Shown here piece after piece: positions 23,001 through 35,000 of a DNA stretch of 64,000 nt. The stretch is from positions 635,501 through 699,500 of the forward strand of contig JAMPIV010000304.1 of assembly GCA_024509875.1 (NCBI GenBank). The letters run 5' to 3'. The notes beneath the pieces were generated by a model. It worked only from the letters and a program-made list of their open reading frames with translations. It was not told the DNA's origin and made no database searches. How positions within the stretch are numbered: the first letter of the stretch is position 1; each line of letters starts with the position of its first letter. The DNA is from Oreohelix idahoensis. Taxonomy: Eukaryota; Mollusca; Gastropoda; Stylommatophora; Oreohelicidae. The position numbers were made by a program, and so were the translations under genes.

Positions 23001-26000
23001 TTGATCTACAAAAAAATGTTTTTAAAAATGTTATCCAATAAAGTTTTAAAATATCATTATGAACTTCCTATTCAAATGTGATGTTCGCAACTGAAAAAAA
23101 TAAACAAAAAAGTCGCAGTGAATGGAAATACAGCATTAAATTCCAATATGACCGCCGTGACAAACAGCATCTAAGTACCATCAAATGTTTTTTAAACATA
23201 ACTACCATTGTTGAATGTTAAGCCTGAGCCTTTTAATTGAGATCCAGCATTCATTTAGGAAAACAGCATTTCATTGTAGCACCTCCCATTAAAGGTCTAA
23301 GTGAAAACAATGCCATTCTCACCAATCTGTTCATTCTGTTTGCCACCTTGTGCATACTGGCTTCCTTCATCATAGATGGCGTCAGATGTGGGGAATGCAC
23401 ACTGCAGGGCCAGCACTGTGCTTCCTTTAATAATTTCTATTTCAAATGGAGGCCTGCACACCATCTGAAAAACCAAAAACAAAAATACTATTGCAAATGT
23501 AGCGGCTTATGAGATAAATCACAACACTGTTGAAGGCCACACCTAGATCACTACTGCAGATAGCTATTTATGAATTTATCATAATTTAACAACTACTGTA
23601 GAATATTAAGAAAGTTATAACAAACTAAAAATGTCTCGGTACCACCAAACAAAAAATATCAAAATGTTTCTGCATCTGTATACTATCATATAATAAAGAT
23701 ATTAGAATGTCAGAACTAGTGTAGATTACTGATAAAGATGTAACACTACCCTATTTCTTAGTTTCTTCAGCTATTTACGAGAAGGAGCATGTGAAGTCAT
23801 AAACACAGACTGGACACAGTAAGATCTACACAATTACTCTGTGATAATTAACATCCCAACAGCAAAAAAAAAAAGATGGCGTTGGCCTTGTGGAAAGCAG
23901 ATAACATAACAAAGTGTATCATCATCATCATGTGACGTATTCTTTCCAGAACGTTGTCTCCATTACAGCTGCTCTGAACGCATCACGATTCTGGGCAAGT
24001 CGACCTGCATCAGCCAAAAAGTTCAGACTCTCTGTGATGTCCTGGGTCCACCGTCGTCTAGGTCAACCCCTTCCCCTTTTTCCAGGGACCATGCCTTCCA
24101 TCACTGTTTTTTCCAGACTATTATGTCTTTTTATATGACCGAAAAATTTCAGTGTATGCATAACAGATATTCATATACCAGACAAAGTCGTGGCCTGGAT
24201 GATTAAACACCACCCTAACAGCAAATAAATAAAGATGGCTTGGCCTTGTGGAAAGCAAACATAACAAAGTGTATGCATAACAGATATTCATATACCAGAC
24301 AAAGTCATGGCCTGGATGATTAAACACCATCCTAACAGCAAATAAATAAAGATAGCTTGGTCTTGTGGAAAGCAGATAACATAACAAAGTGTATGCATAA
24401 CAGATATTCATATACCAGACAAAATCGTGGCCTGGATGATTAAACAAATTCATTACCTGTCAGCTCCTCCTAGAGCTCAGGCCTTCAATACATACATACC
24501 AGGCCTTCCCCTTTAGTCATCTTCTATGACATGTCTGGTAGGTTACAAACTTAATATTCTTTCCTGCCCTTTTAGGCCATGCTAATACAAAGACAATTTA
24601 AAATGTGAGCTATTAAAAAAATCTAAATGGACAAAGCTTTATTAAAGCAAAGAATTTTCAAAGAAAGACAATAAACAGGGGCTGGAATGAAATCAGTATA
24701 ATCGACCTAAAAATACATTAGGTAACACCCTGACAGCTAAATATTCTGATTACCTTAGGGGGCTCATCTTGTTTGACTGCATCCTCAGGTGTAGCGGAGT
24801 CAACGGCACCATTTACACTCAGCTTCACAACAATCCTAATAAAACAAACGTGCAGGTTGAACTAGAATAATTTATAATGATTGCCACTATAAAGGATGTA
24901 GGTCACAAGTCAGAATTTTCTCACATACTGTGACACCTTGACTGCAGTTGTGGTAGGTATCAATCGCTAAAAAAAATTAGATAAGAACAGAGCATTTTAT
25001 ACACAACAATTTTTAAAAAAGTTAAATAGTTACAGGTATGGGACCTTGTATCCTGTATGCTTGAGACTTTAAGATTTTCCGGAATTCAGGTAGCAGACCT
25101 AAAATTTACACACACACAGAAATCAATCAATCAATACCCTTTAGCTCTTGAAGGAGCATAGGTCTCCAACAAATACATGCCAAGTCCTCCTGTCATGTGC
25201 CTTACTTACTTTGTCGTTCCCCTTCTACCGTGAGGTGTAGAGGTTTGGAAGAGAGAGCGCCAGACTATTCTATCGGCTGTCTTCCTCCTGGCCTGGTTCC
25301 ATTCTAGTCCTCGGTCCTTCAAAGATTGTCTAATGTTGTCGTCCCAGCGGACTCTGGGTCGTCCTCGGGGTCTGGATCCTTGGCTCTTTGTTTCCCATGC
25401 TTGTCGTGGTAGCCGATCTTCTCCCATTCTGCAGACATGGCCAAACCATCTTAGTTGGGACTGTTCTACTTGGGTCTGTAGGGGGTGGCATTTTAGGCCT
25501 TGACGTATCGTCTGGTTGCGTACCATGTCTCTTTTTGTTACTTCAACCACCTTCCTCAGATATCTCATTTCTGAGGTTTGGATCTGGCTTTTATGGGTTG
25601 TAGTCATTGCCCATGACTCGCATCCATATGTCAAGACTGGGACATAGGTGGAGCGGTATACAGCCATCTTCGTTTTCTTACCAACCCCTCTCTTGCTGAG
25701 GGATCCTCGATTTAAGGCCTAAAAAAGTCTCCCAGCTGCTGCTTTTCGAATGGCCAACTCTTCTTTGATGCCTCCATTTCGGTCTACAATAGCTCCGAGG
25801 AATTCGAAGTGGTCGACCTGCTCCTGGATCTGTTCTACCAGCTTAATCTGATGTCTTCTTTCTTCTTGTTATATCACCATGGATTTTGTTTTAGAGCTGC
25901 TTATGACCATCCCTCTCTTCTCCAGCTCTTCCTTCCATACTTGCAGGTTGGATTGGAGATGTGCCTCTGATTTAGCAATCAGGGCAACATCATCAGCAAA

Positions 26001-29000
26001 TGCCAGCTCTGAAATATATACCTGTCTCATCTTCCAGTACCCCACTGAATACTTTCTTGTTCTCTCCTTACATGCCTTGATGACATCGTCCATAAGGAGT
26101 ATGAAGAGGTAAGGTGATAGGATATCACCTTGTCTTACACCACTGGTGGTCCTGAACTCTTCTGACTTATGGTTTGCTGTCCTCACATAATTTCTGCAAG
26201 ACTTGTAGAAGCTCTGTATAGCATGAATCAGAGGTGCTGGAATATTCTTCCTTGCCAAACAGTCCCAAAGTTTGCTCCAAGGGACCCTGTCAAACGCCTT
26301 TTCCAGATCTATGAAACAAAGATGGATCTCACTCTTATACTCAAGGGCCTTTTCACTCAGCTGTCTGAGTGTGAAGATTAGGTCTTGAGTACTTCGGTTT
26401 GCTCGGAATCCGCACTGGACCTCATCCAATTGTGGCTCAGCTAGGCGTCGGAGTCTCTGCTCTAGGATTCTAGAGTAGATTTTTCCAGGGACACTGAGAA
26501 GGGATATGCCTCTATGGTTTCCACACTGTCGATTGTCACCCTTTTTTTGAAAATTGGTGTTATTATGGCGATCTCCCAATCCTTTGGTATGGTCTTGTTG
26601 CACCATGCTGCCTGTAGGACCCTTAAGAGTAACAGGTCGCCTGATGCTCCCATGTACTTAACCATTTCTGGTGTTATACCATCATGCCCTGCTGCTTTGC
26701 CCATCTTGATTTTCTCCAGTGCTGCCTTCAGTTCTTCCATCTTTATGTCATCTTCATCACCATTGGTTTCCTCTTCTGTGCTAGTGGTTATCATTTCTGA
26801 TGCTTGACCTTGCTCACCATCAAGGAGTTCTGAGAAATATTCTTTCCATCTTTCCATTACTTCCTTCGGGGCAGTAAGCAATTTGCCTTGCTTGTCCTTT
26901 ATAAATTTGAGAGGGCATTGTTTTTCCTTCCTCATGTTCTTTAGGGTCTTATAGAACAATTTCTGGTTTTCTTGTGCATCTTTTTCTAGCTTTTCTCCAA
27001 ATTCTTCCCAGGACTTCTGTTTTGCAGCTTGCACTTTGTTCTTTACTTCTGTTCTGAGTGTCACATATTCTCTATATTTTTTCCATTTGTCCTGTTGTGT
27101 TTTTAGCTCCTAAGTATTGTTTCCATGCCATTTTCTTCTCTCTTATTTTCTCTTTGACTTCCTCTGTCCACCAAGGTGTCCTCTTTCTCTGGTTCCCAAG
27201 TCGGACTTCACCACATGCTTCTGCAGCAGCTGTCTTTATGATATCCTTGAATTTAATCCAGAGGGTTTCCAAGTCATCAGGTTGTTCTTCTGTGTTGTTC
27301 ACCGCTGCAGCAATAAGCCCCTGATATCTGGTCTTAATTTCTGGCTCTCTCAGCTTGTAGGTCCTAATGCTCATTTCTCCTGCTCGTTTACTTGGTTTCT
27401 TGCGTGATGTTGAGCAGTTCCTAGGCTGAGCAACTCTTTCAGTTGTTCGTTTGATTGTTAGCAGGTAGTGATCACTTCCAATCTCTGGCCCCCTCCAGAC
27501 TATTGCATCTCGGACATATTTGAATGAGCTTCTCCGAACAATGGCATAGTCAATCACTGACTTCTCATTCTTTGTTGGTTCACATCTAGTGTATGCATGT
27601 ATGCGCTTATGGGGGAACTTTGTGTTTGTAATGATCAGATTCTGCTCACTGCAGAATCTAAGGAGTCGCTTTCCATTGTCATTGAGAGTGTCTTCTCCAT
27701 ATCTTCCGATAACTCCACCCCATCTAGCATGGTCATTTCCAACTCTGGCATTAAAATCTCCGAGCATGATAACTTCATCTAGGCAGTCATCCACTGTCCT
27801 TTGAAGCAGCTCGAAGAATTCCTCCTTGACCTCTGCTCTCTCATCCTCATTTTGCCCATACACTATGACCAGGTTGACTATGGTTTCTCCTTCTTTTAGT
27901 TTCACAACCATAATGCGCTCTGAGACAAAGTTCCACCCCTTGATACTATCTTTTTGATTTTGGGCCACAATGCAACCCACACCCCCTTTAGCTCTTTCGG
28001 ATATGGGTACACCACTGTAGAGCAGCGTGTTGCCATTGAGATCCATGACTCCTTGTCCTTTTTTCTTTGTTTCCGTTATAGCCAGGATTTCTAGTTTTGC
28101 TTTCCTCATCTCTTCCACCAGCTCCTCTTCCTTCCCATTTATACTTCTTGTGTTCCATGTTCCATAAGTCGTAGTCCGTAGTCCGTTCCAGTTCGTCGCC
28201 TTTAGAATCAGTCCGGTTTTCTCTCTTGTGTTACTCGTAATCGTGGTTTAAAGCAAACAGGTGATTGGCCTGTTGTGCCTTTGCATGGTGGAGGGGCTGC
28301 CTCCTTACGGCCTCCATGCAGGCCACCCTCCTCCTTTTTCATCCGGGCTTGGGACCGGCATTGGCGGAGTTCTCGTGATATCACCATGGATTTTGTTTTA
28401 GAGCTGCTTATGACCATTCCTCTCTTCTCCAGCTCTTCCTTCCAGACTTGCAGGTTGGATTGGAGATGTGCCTCTGATTTAGTAATCAGGGCAACATCAT
28501 CAGCAAATGCCACTTCTGAAATACAGACTTTCTTATAATACTGAAATAATACTTTCTTGTTCTCTCCTTACATGTCTTGATGACATCGTCCATGAGGAGT
28601 ATGAAAAGATAAGGTGACAGGATATCCATAAAAGCCAGATCCAAACCTCAGAAATGAGGTATCTGAGGAAGGTGGTTGAAGTAACAAGAAGAGACATGGT
28701 ACGCAACCAGACGATACGTCAAGGCCTAAAATCCTACCCCCTGCAGACCCAAGTAGAACAGTCCCAATTAAGATGGTTTGGCCATGTCTGCAGAATGGGA
28801 GAAGATCGGATACCACGACAAGCATGGGAAACAAAGAGCCAAGGATCCAGACCCCGAGGACAACCCAGAGTCCGCTGGGAGGACAACATTAGACAATCTT
28901 TGAAGGACCGAGGACTAGAATGGAACCAGGCCAGGAGGAAGACAGCCGATAGGACAGTCTGGCGCTCTCTCTTCCAAACCTCTACACCTCACGGTAGAAG

Positions 29001-32000
29001 GGGAACGACTAAGTAAGTAAGTATATCACCTTGTCTTACACCAGTGGTGGTCCTGAACTCTTCTGACATGGTTTGCTGTCCTCACATAATTTCTGCAAGA
29101 CTTGTGGAAGCTCTGTATAGCATGAATCAGTGGTGCTGGAATGTTCTTCCTTGCCAAACAGTCCCAAAGTTTGCTCCAGGGGACCCTGTCAAACGCCTTT
29201 TCCAGATCTATGAAACAAAGATGGATCTCACTCTTATACTCAAGGGCCTTTTCGCTCAGCTGTCTGAGTGTGAAGATTAGGTCTTGAGAACTTCGGTTTG
29301 CTCGGAATCCGCACTGGACCTCATCCAATTGTGGCTCAGCTAGGCGTCGGAGTCTCTGCTCTAGGATTCTAGAGTAGATTTTACCAGGGACACTGAGAAG
29401 GGATATGCCTCTATGGTTTCCACATTGTTGATTGTCACCCTTTTTGAAAATCGGTGTTATGATGGCAATCTCCCAATCCTTTGGTATGGCCTTGTTGCAC
29501 CACGCTGCCTGTAGGACCCTTAAGAGTAATAGGTTGCCTGATGCTCCCATGTACTTAACCATTTCTGGTGTTATACCATCATGCCCTGCTGCTTTGCCCA
29601 TCTTGATTTTCTCCAGTGCTGCCTTCAGTTCTTCCATCTTTATGTCATCTTCACCACCATTGGTTTTCTCTTCTGTGCTAGTGGTTATCATTTCTGATGT
29701 TTGACCTTGCTCACCATCAAGGAGTTCTGAGAAATATTCTTTCCATTGCTTCCTTCGGGGCAGTAAGCAATTTGCCTTGCTTGTCCTTTATAAATTTATG
29801 AGGGCATTGTTTTTCCTTCCTCATGTTCTTTAGGGTCTTATAGAACAATTTCTGGTTTCTTGCGCAACTTTTTCTAGCTTTTCTCCAAATTCTTCCCAGG
29901 ACTTCTGTTTTGCTGCTAGCACCTTGTTCTTTGCTTCTGTTCTGAGTGTCACATATTTTCTATTTGTCCTGCTGTGTTTTAGCTCCTAAGTATTGTTTCC
30001 ATGCCATTTTCTTCTCTCTTATTTTCTCTTTGACTTTCTCTGTCCACCAAGGTGTCCTCTTTCTCTTGTTCCCAAGTCGGACTTCACCATATGCTTCTGC
30101 AGCAGCTGTCTTTATGATGTCCTTGAATTTAAGCCTGAGGGTTTCCAAGTCATCAGGTGAGAAACACAGAAGAACAACCTGATGACTGTCATGTGACATC
30201 AGCACAAATTCTATCCATGTCTTCCTCATCATTGTCACTTGTCTCCAGTTCTCTTCTCCATTTGTTTCTTTGGTCTACCTCTGCCTGTTTCCCCAAGGAT
30301 TTCAGAAAAAGTACTGCCTTGTAATGCTATCAAATGGTTTCCTTAATGTGCGTTCTATCCATCGCCAGCATCTTCTCATCTCTTGTTCACCTGACACAAA
30401 TCTAGTTATCAGTTCCACATTGGTAACCTTGTCATGCCGTTTCAATCATTCTATTCTAGGCAAGCACCCATTAATGAATTTCCATAGCTTTTTGGTCATT
30501 AATTTTGTTGTTCTCCATGTTTCAGAGCCATACAATAGTACTGACTTGACATCTGATTTGAAGATTCTTATTTTTTGGGTTGGACTTTAATGTCTCTTGA
30601 TCTCCAGATGTTTCCCAATGCAATGAAAGCTCCTCTTGCTTTTTGTATTTTAATTTTGATATCGTTTGCTCCTCCAACTTTGTCTATATTGATACCAAGA
30701 TATGTGTATGATTTGACATCTTGTTAGTGGTGTTTCTTCAAGTTTGACCAAGTTATCATTTCTTGCATTTATTCTCATTATCGTTCTCTATTCCCGGTCT
30801 TTCTTATATTAGCAATTTCTGAATTTATAAAAAGACATGGCAGTTTTGCCATCCAGATGGTTTTCTGCTGGTGTTTGTGACATAATGAATAAGGGTATCT
30901 GCGAACATGGCTGAAAACAGCATTTAAATATGAGTGAAAACAACAAGAATAAAAGCCTTCTCCATCAACTGGTTAGAAAACAATCAGTGGTGCCACCATA
31001 AACAACATGGAGCCTGAGGAATTATTTGTTCACACATTCTAATTATTACACTTCATTTCAGATACTGGATTCTGGATAAATGGCCCAATCATCATTTTCT
31101 TTTGTGCTCCTTACACAGTCACCACTGTAGCTGCCCCCCCCCCCCCTTGCAAGGAGCACTCACATGCTCTTGTAGCTGTGATTTCTGTGGCTAATTGTTT
31201 TGCATAATGATGCTGTCAGCCCCACACACACACATGTCACGAAATGGATTTAGGACTAGAGACTGTCTACATATAGTGACAAGACAATAGTAAGAAGAAA
31301 GACTGAAATGATAGATTCAGATAGAAATATAGTGCAAACTGTGAAAGTTGAGACCATTGGCTCCGAGGTTGAGAACCGAGGTTGATTCTTTCCTCGCCAC
31401 TTCGGACGTTTAAATTGCTATGGCCTCGAACCACCTCTAACTACCCTATGGGGATAAGGTTCAATTAAGATTCACAAACACCAAGGTACAGACAACATAT
31501 AGCTACTGTACTAAAGGAAATGACTGATGCCAGCTACAATTTATACAAGTTTATTATACACCTATAAACAACAAACATATGCATGTCCCTTACATCAAGT
31601 GCGAGGATGCACTCCTGAAACAAAAGCAAGCACAGTTAAAAATGCATCAACCCCAACCCTTCTCCCACAATTGCAACCTGTATGGAGAAAGAAGGTAAGG
31701 TTAACTGAAATGAACTACACTGCACTTGATGTCGCCTACACTCCAAACTAGCTGTTCTAAATTCTAACTCTAACTCTAAGTCCACTGATAGCTGGAACGA
31801 CGGCGAAGTGACTACACAATCTCTGCACAGACTTCGGTTCTACACAGCCTATCCTGGAATCTCCTGAACACAACTAACTGCACCTCTAAACTTCAGCAGC
31901 TGTCCTCTGCTATGATTCACCAAAACTAACAGTTCTGCCTATCTGTGCTGACTTCAGTAGAGAGAATGTTTACCCTATCTCTCTCCACTAACTCTGGACT

Positions 32001-35000
32001 TGATGACTGAGGGTTAACAGAACCCCACTGGATTCTGGACTGGAACTGTAGCGGACTTCTACCACTCGGAAATTACCTGCCCGAGTACCTATAACTGGGC
32101 TGTCGGCTTTATTATGGCCGTGAAGAAACGAACACAAAATTACCACACCGCTGGCAGCCTGCCAAATCTGCGTGTGTAACGAGCGTCAGAGCTCAGGATT
32201 TATCCACAAAAATCCTATTCGCTGGAAAATGTCTTCCCCTGGTTGGGAAAACGTATTTTCTTCCTCTCCGTCCACTACTGGCAACTAACGTAAAACCCTT
32301 GCGGTTCTGCGAATGCCCCAACTTTGCCGTGGGAGAAATTTTGTGGTCTCAAAATTCCGCTCTCATTCCCACAAAAAAGCCGGCACCTGCTGTTTAGACA
32401 AAAGCAAAAACAACAGCTAAACAAAACGTTAATACTCTATTACAAATAACAATTAACTTCCTGACAAACCCTTAAGTCTTTAACACTTAAGTCTCCCCCG
32501 TCTATAATCAATACAGCTCCCCTACTCTCTCCCGTTATGCACCACCATACAAAATCATGCAAACAAAGTCCGCTCCCCCCACTGAGCTCCCTTCTCTACC
32601 TGAGCCCACAAGGTAAACATTGGCTAACCCAGATCGCCTGTTCTGCCTGACTAACTCCGAGCAACAACCATATTTTCAATGGCCCGTCTGGGCAGACGTA
32701 CTGTGGCCTACTTCTTACGCTGACACTAATGCCGTAATGTTTAACACAACTAAAACTAGCCTTCTCTAGGAATTCCTAAAATTCCCGTCAATAATAGTAA
32801 TCACATTCAAAATGAAATACAAAATAATTCCCTTAACATAAATAAATGTCATCTCCATCTTCTGAATACACAGAATAACAAAGCACAATCAATAACCTAT
32901 AACCCTGTTTACGCTAGCATCTACATGCCGTCAAAAGTTATACATAACCCCTGATTATCAAATTGAAAACCCCGTAGTTCAACCACGTGCTGATCTCCCC
33001 CTCGTCCCTCTGAACGTCGTATCAATAACAATTCCGTAACCAACGCGCCCACGCGCTTCCAAATTATGCCTCTTTCACTCCCGTCCACAGATATATGCGT
33101 AACTATATAAATAGCGAGCATCAATACTCTCACTATTCTGTAAATAAATAAAATTCGCAGATGCGAGTTTCTCTCCCGACCGACTTTGCAATAATACAAA
33201 GCGGTGATATCTCAACTTTTAAACCATGCCGCTATTCTTTCAACAAGGAATTAAATGGACCTAGTTTCTCATGTCTATCACTCAGATCGAATTGATGGCT
33301 CTGGAGTTAAATTAAACTAAACTGCCCAAAGAAACTTAAATGATCGGCTAGGACTAGAAAAATTAAATAAAGTCCTCACGCAAAAATTCATGCTTACCAA
33401 ATCTCGAATGTCCAACTGAAGGGCAATCGACTTGACTGGCAACCGGCTTTGGCAATTTTTTTCCATTAAAAGAGAAAGAAACTATGAAATATAGGCCTTT
33501 TATAATCAAGACCCCCACGCGCCGACTTCATGACGTCATATGCGCGGCGTGGTTCTTAAAGCCAATGGGCGCTCTGCATTTTAACTGCAGTTATCTCTCA
33601 GCCAATCAGAACCTTAGATCTTTCTGATGCAACCAGTTTCTGCTAGACAAAGAACCGGGAATTGGTCCTAGCCCTATACTGCGGAAATGAAGCAAAAATG
33701 GCCGCAAATAATTTAACTCCCGAAAAATGCGTATATGGCCACGCAATATCTTTAAAAAAAAGACAATCTGGTGCCAATCCTGATCTAGCATCTATAATCT
33801 TTCTTCTAGAAAAATACTGTCTAATTCCCTACACCCCCATTCTAAACACATAAAGAAGAACCATAATGCAGATGAGATCAAACTCCCCTCGTGATCTCAT
33901 CTTGAAAAAAAAACGTAAATAATAGAAGGAGAAGAAACATGGAGAAGGATTACCTGTAATCCCTCCTAAAATATAGTGAACAAAATGCAAGGAGAAAAAG
34001 ACATGGGCCATTTGAAAGACAGAATCTCAGTACTTTCGTCACATCACTCCCACCTTCGAAGATTGAGCATCGATCTCATTACTGAAATCTCTGTGTTTCA
34101 CACTGGCCCTTAACTCTGTCTACAAGGCTGTCTGTCCTTACCCCTCCTATTCAGTGTTCTTCGACCTTCCTCTTTTGCGTTTCCTCCTTCCTCCTCTCCT
34201 AGAATGAGCTCCTATGCTCCGTTGGGAGAGTTGATCTCTCTTCAGACCTGTGCCGTCTAATGGCGGGTCTGAACTTTCCCTTGCTATGACCGTCAAAAGG
34301 CTGTCCTGGTCAGCTGATGTGACCGACGGGCGCTGTGGCGACCTGGCGATGACGACTTCCTCGCTGCGCGTCAGCAGGGTTGTGACTGCTGGTACCGTGC
34401 GAGAACGATGCAACGTCTCGGGTTCCTCTGGTGTAGAGCCTCCGATTTCTTGCTGGGTGTCTATTGGATCACGATCGACCTCAATAGCTTCTACCTGTGA
34501 AGAAAGGTAGGTAAGATCTGCCCCTGGCAGTGGTTCTGGACTCGCTCTTCCCCTACCAATCTGAAGCGGGACAGAGCTCTCCAAAATAGCTCCTTGCAAA
34601 TGCGTAAGGTCGCTTTTCTCACTCTTTTCTGGCCTGAAAAGTTGGTGAGATGAAAATGTAGACCACGGGAGCTCTCCGTCTAACACCCTGGTTCTACCTT
34701 CAACCTTGCCCTCCCCTGTGAGAGTTACTGGCGTCAGTTGGAATGTGTCCTGCAGTGACACTTGACGGTTTAAGATCCCGTTAGATCGCGGAGAATCTGA
34801 GTTAAAGCTCTCAGTAACTGGTTCCAATGTTCCGTGAAACGAATTGGAAAAGATAGCCAATTTTTCAGGCTGCTCGTTACAAGAGTCGTTTCCTGTAAAC
34901 GAGATACGAGAGTTGTGGGGCCCATCTCCGTCTATAGGCAAACGGATACTCAGATCACTGTCCTCCTCCGTTTGAGTAAAGTGCTGGTCGGATGGGGCTC

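Larger units (their letters stand above)
25199..28375 (-). mobile_element. RTE-type LINE (family 2), nearly full length
   Basis: Reads on the minus strand from a 5' end near 28375 (cgggcttgggaccggcattg on plus, 28347-28366) to an AAGT-type tail at 25199-25208. It encodes endonuclease then RT, the RTE layout without ORF1. Frames are shifted in at least three places. It lies in C1QBP intron 2. Its 5' end abuts the RT region of a second copy (28376-30188) with no spacer, giving a chimeric array. Confidence 0.85.
25120..30830 (-). mobile_element. older RTE-like LINE (family 3) split by a family-2 LINE array
   Basis: The 3' end lies at 25120-25198 (ending in an (ATTG)n-type tail, seen on plus as aatcaatcaatcaat) and the upstream part at 30189-30830. 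The two halves are separated by 25199-30188 and share CTGTCATGTG at the break (25189-25198, 30188 region). The intact order can be checked at 41270-41450, where the uninterrupted family reads 'cctgtcatgtgacatcagct'. The 30189-30830 part encodes decayed RT thumb and tail on the minus strand: SVLLYGSETWRTTKL, NVELITRFVSGEQEMRRCWR and NGEENWRQ. Many stops. Confidence 0.75.

Noticed and set aside
24121..24453. A repeated 40-residue protein frame (minus)
   Set aside because: It is the product of a 118/120-bp tandem repeat whose period is not a multiple of three, with no start context or splice support.
31527..31751. A 74-codon plus-strand frame identical to one at 37792-38016
   Set aside because: It is in the LTRs, antisense to their transcription. 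The identity comes from the recent LTR duplication.
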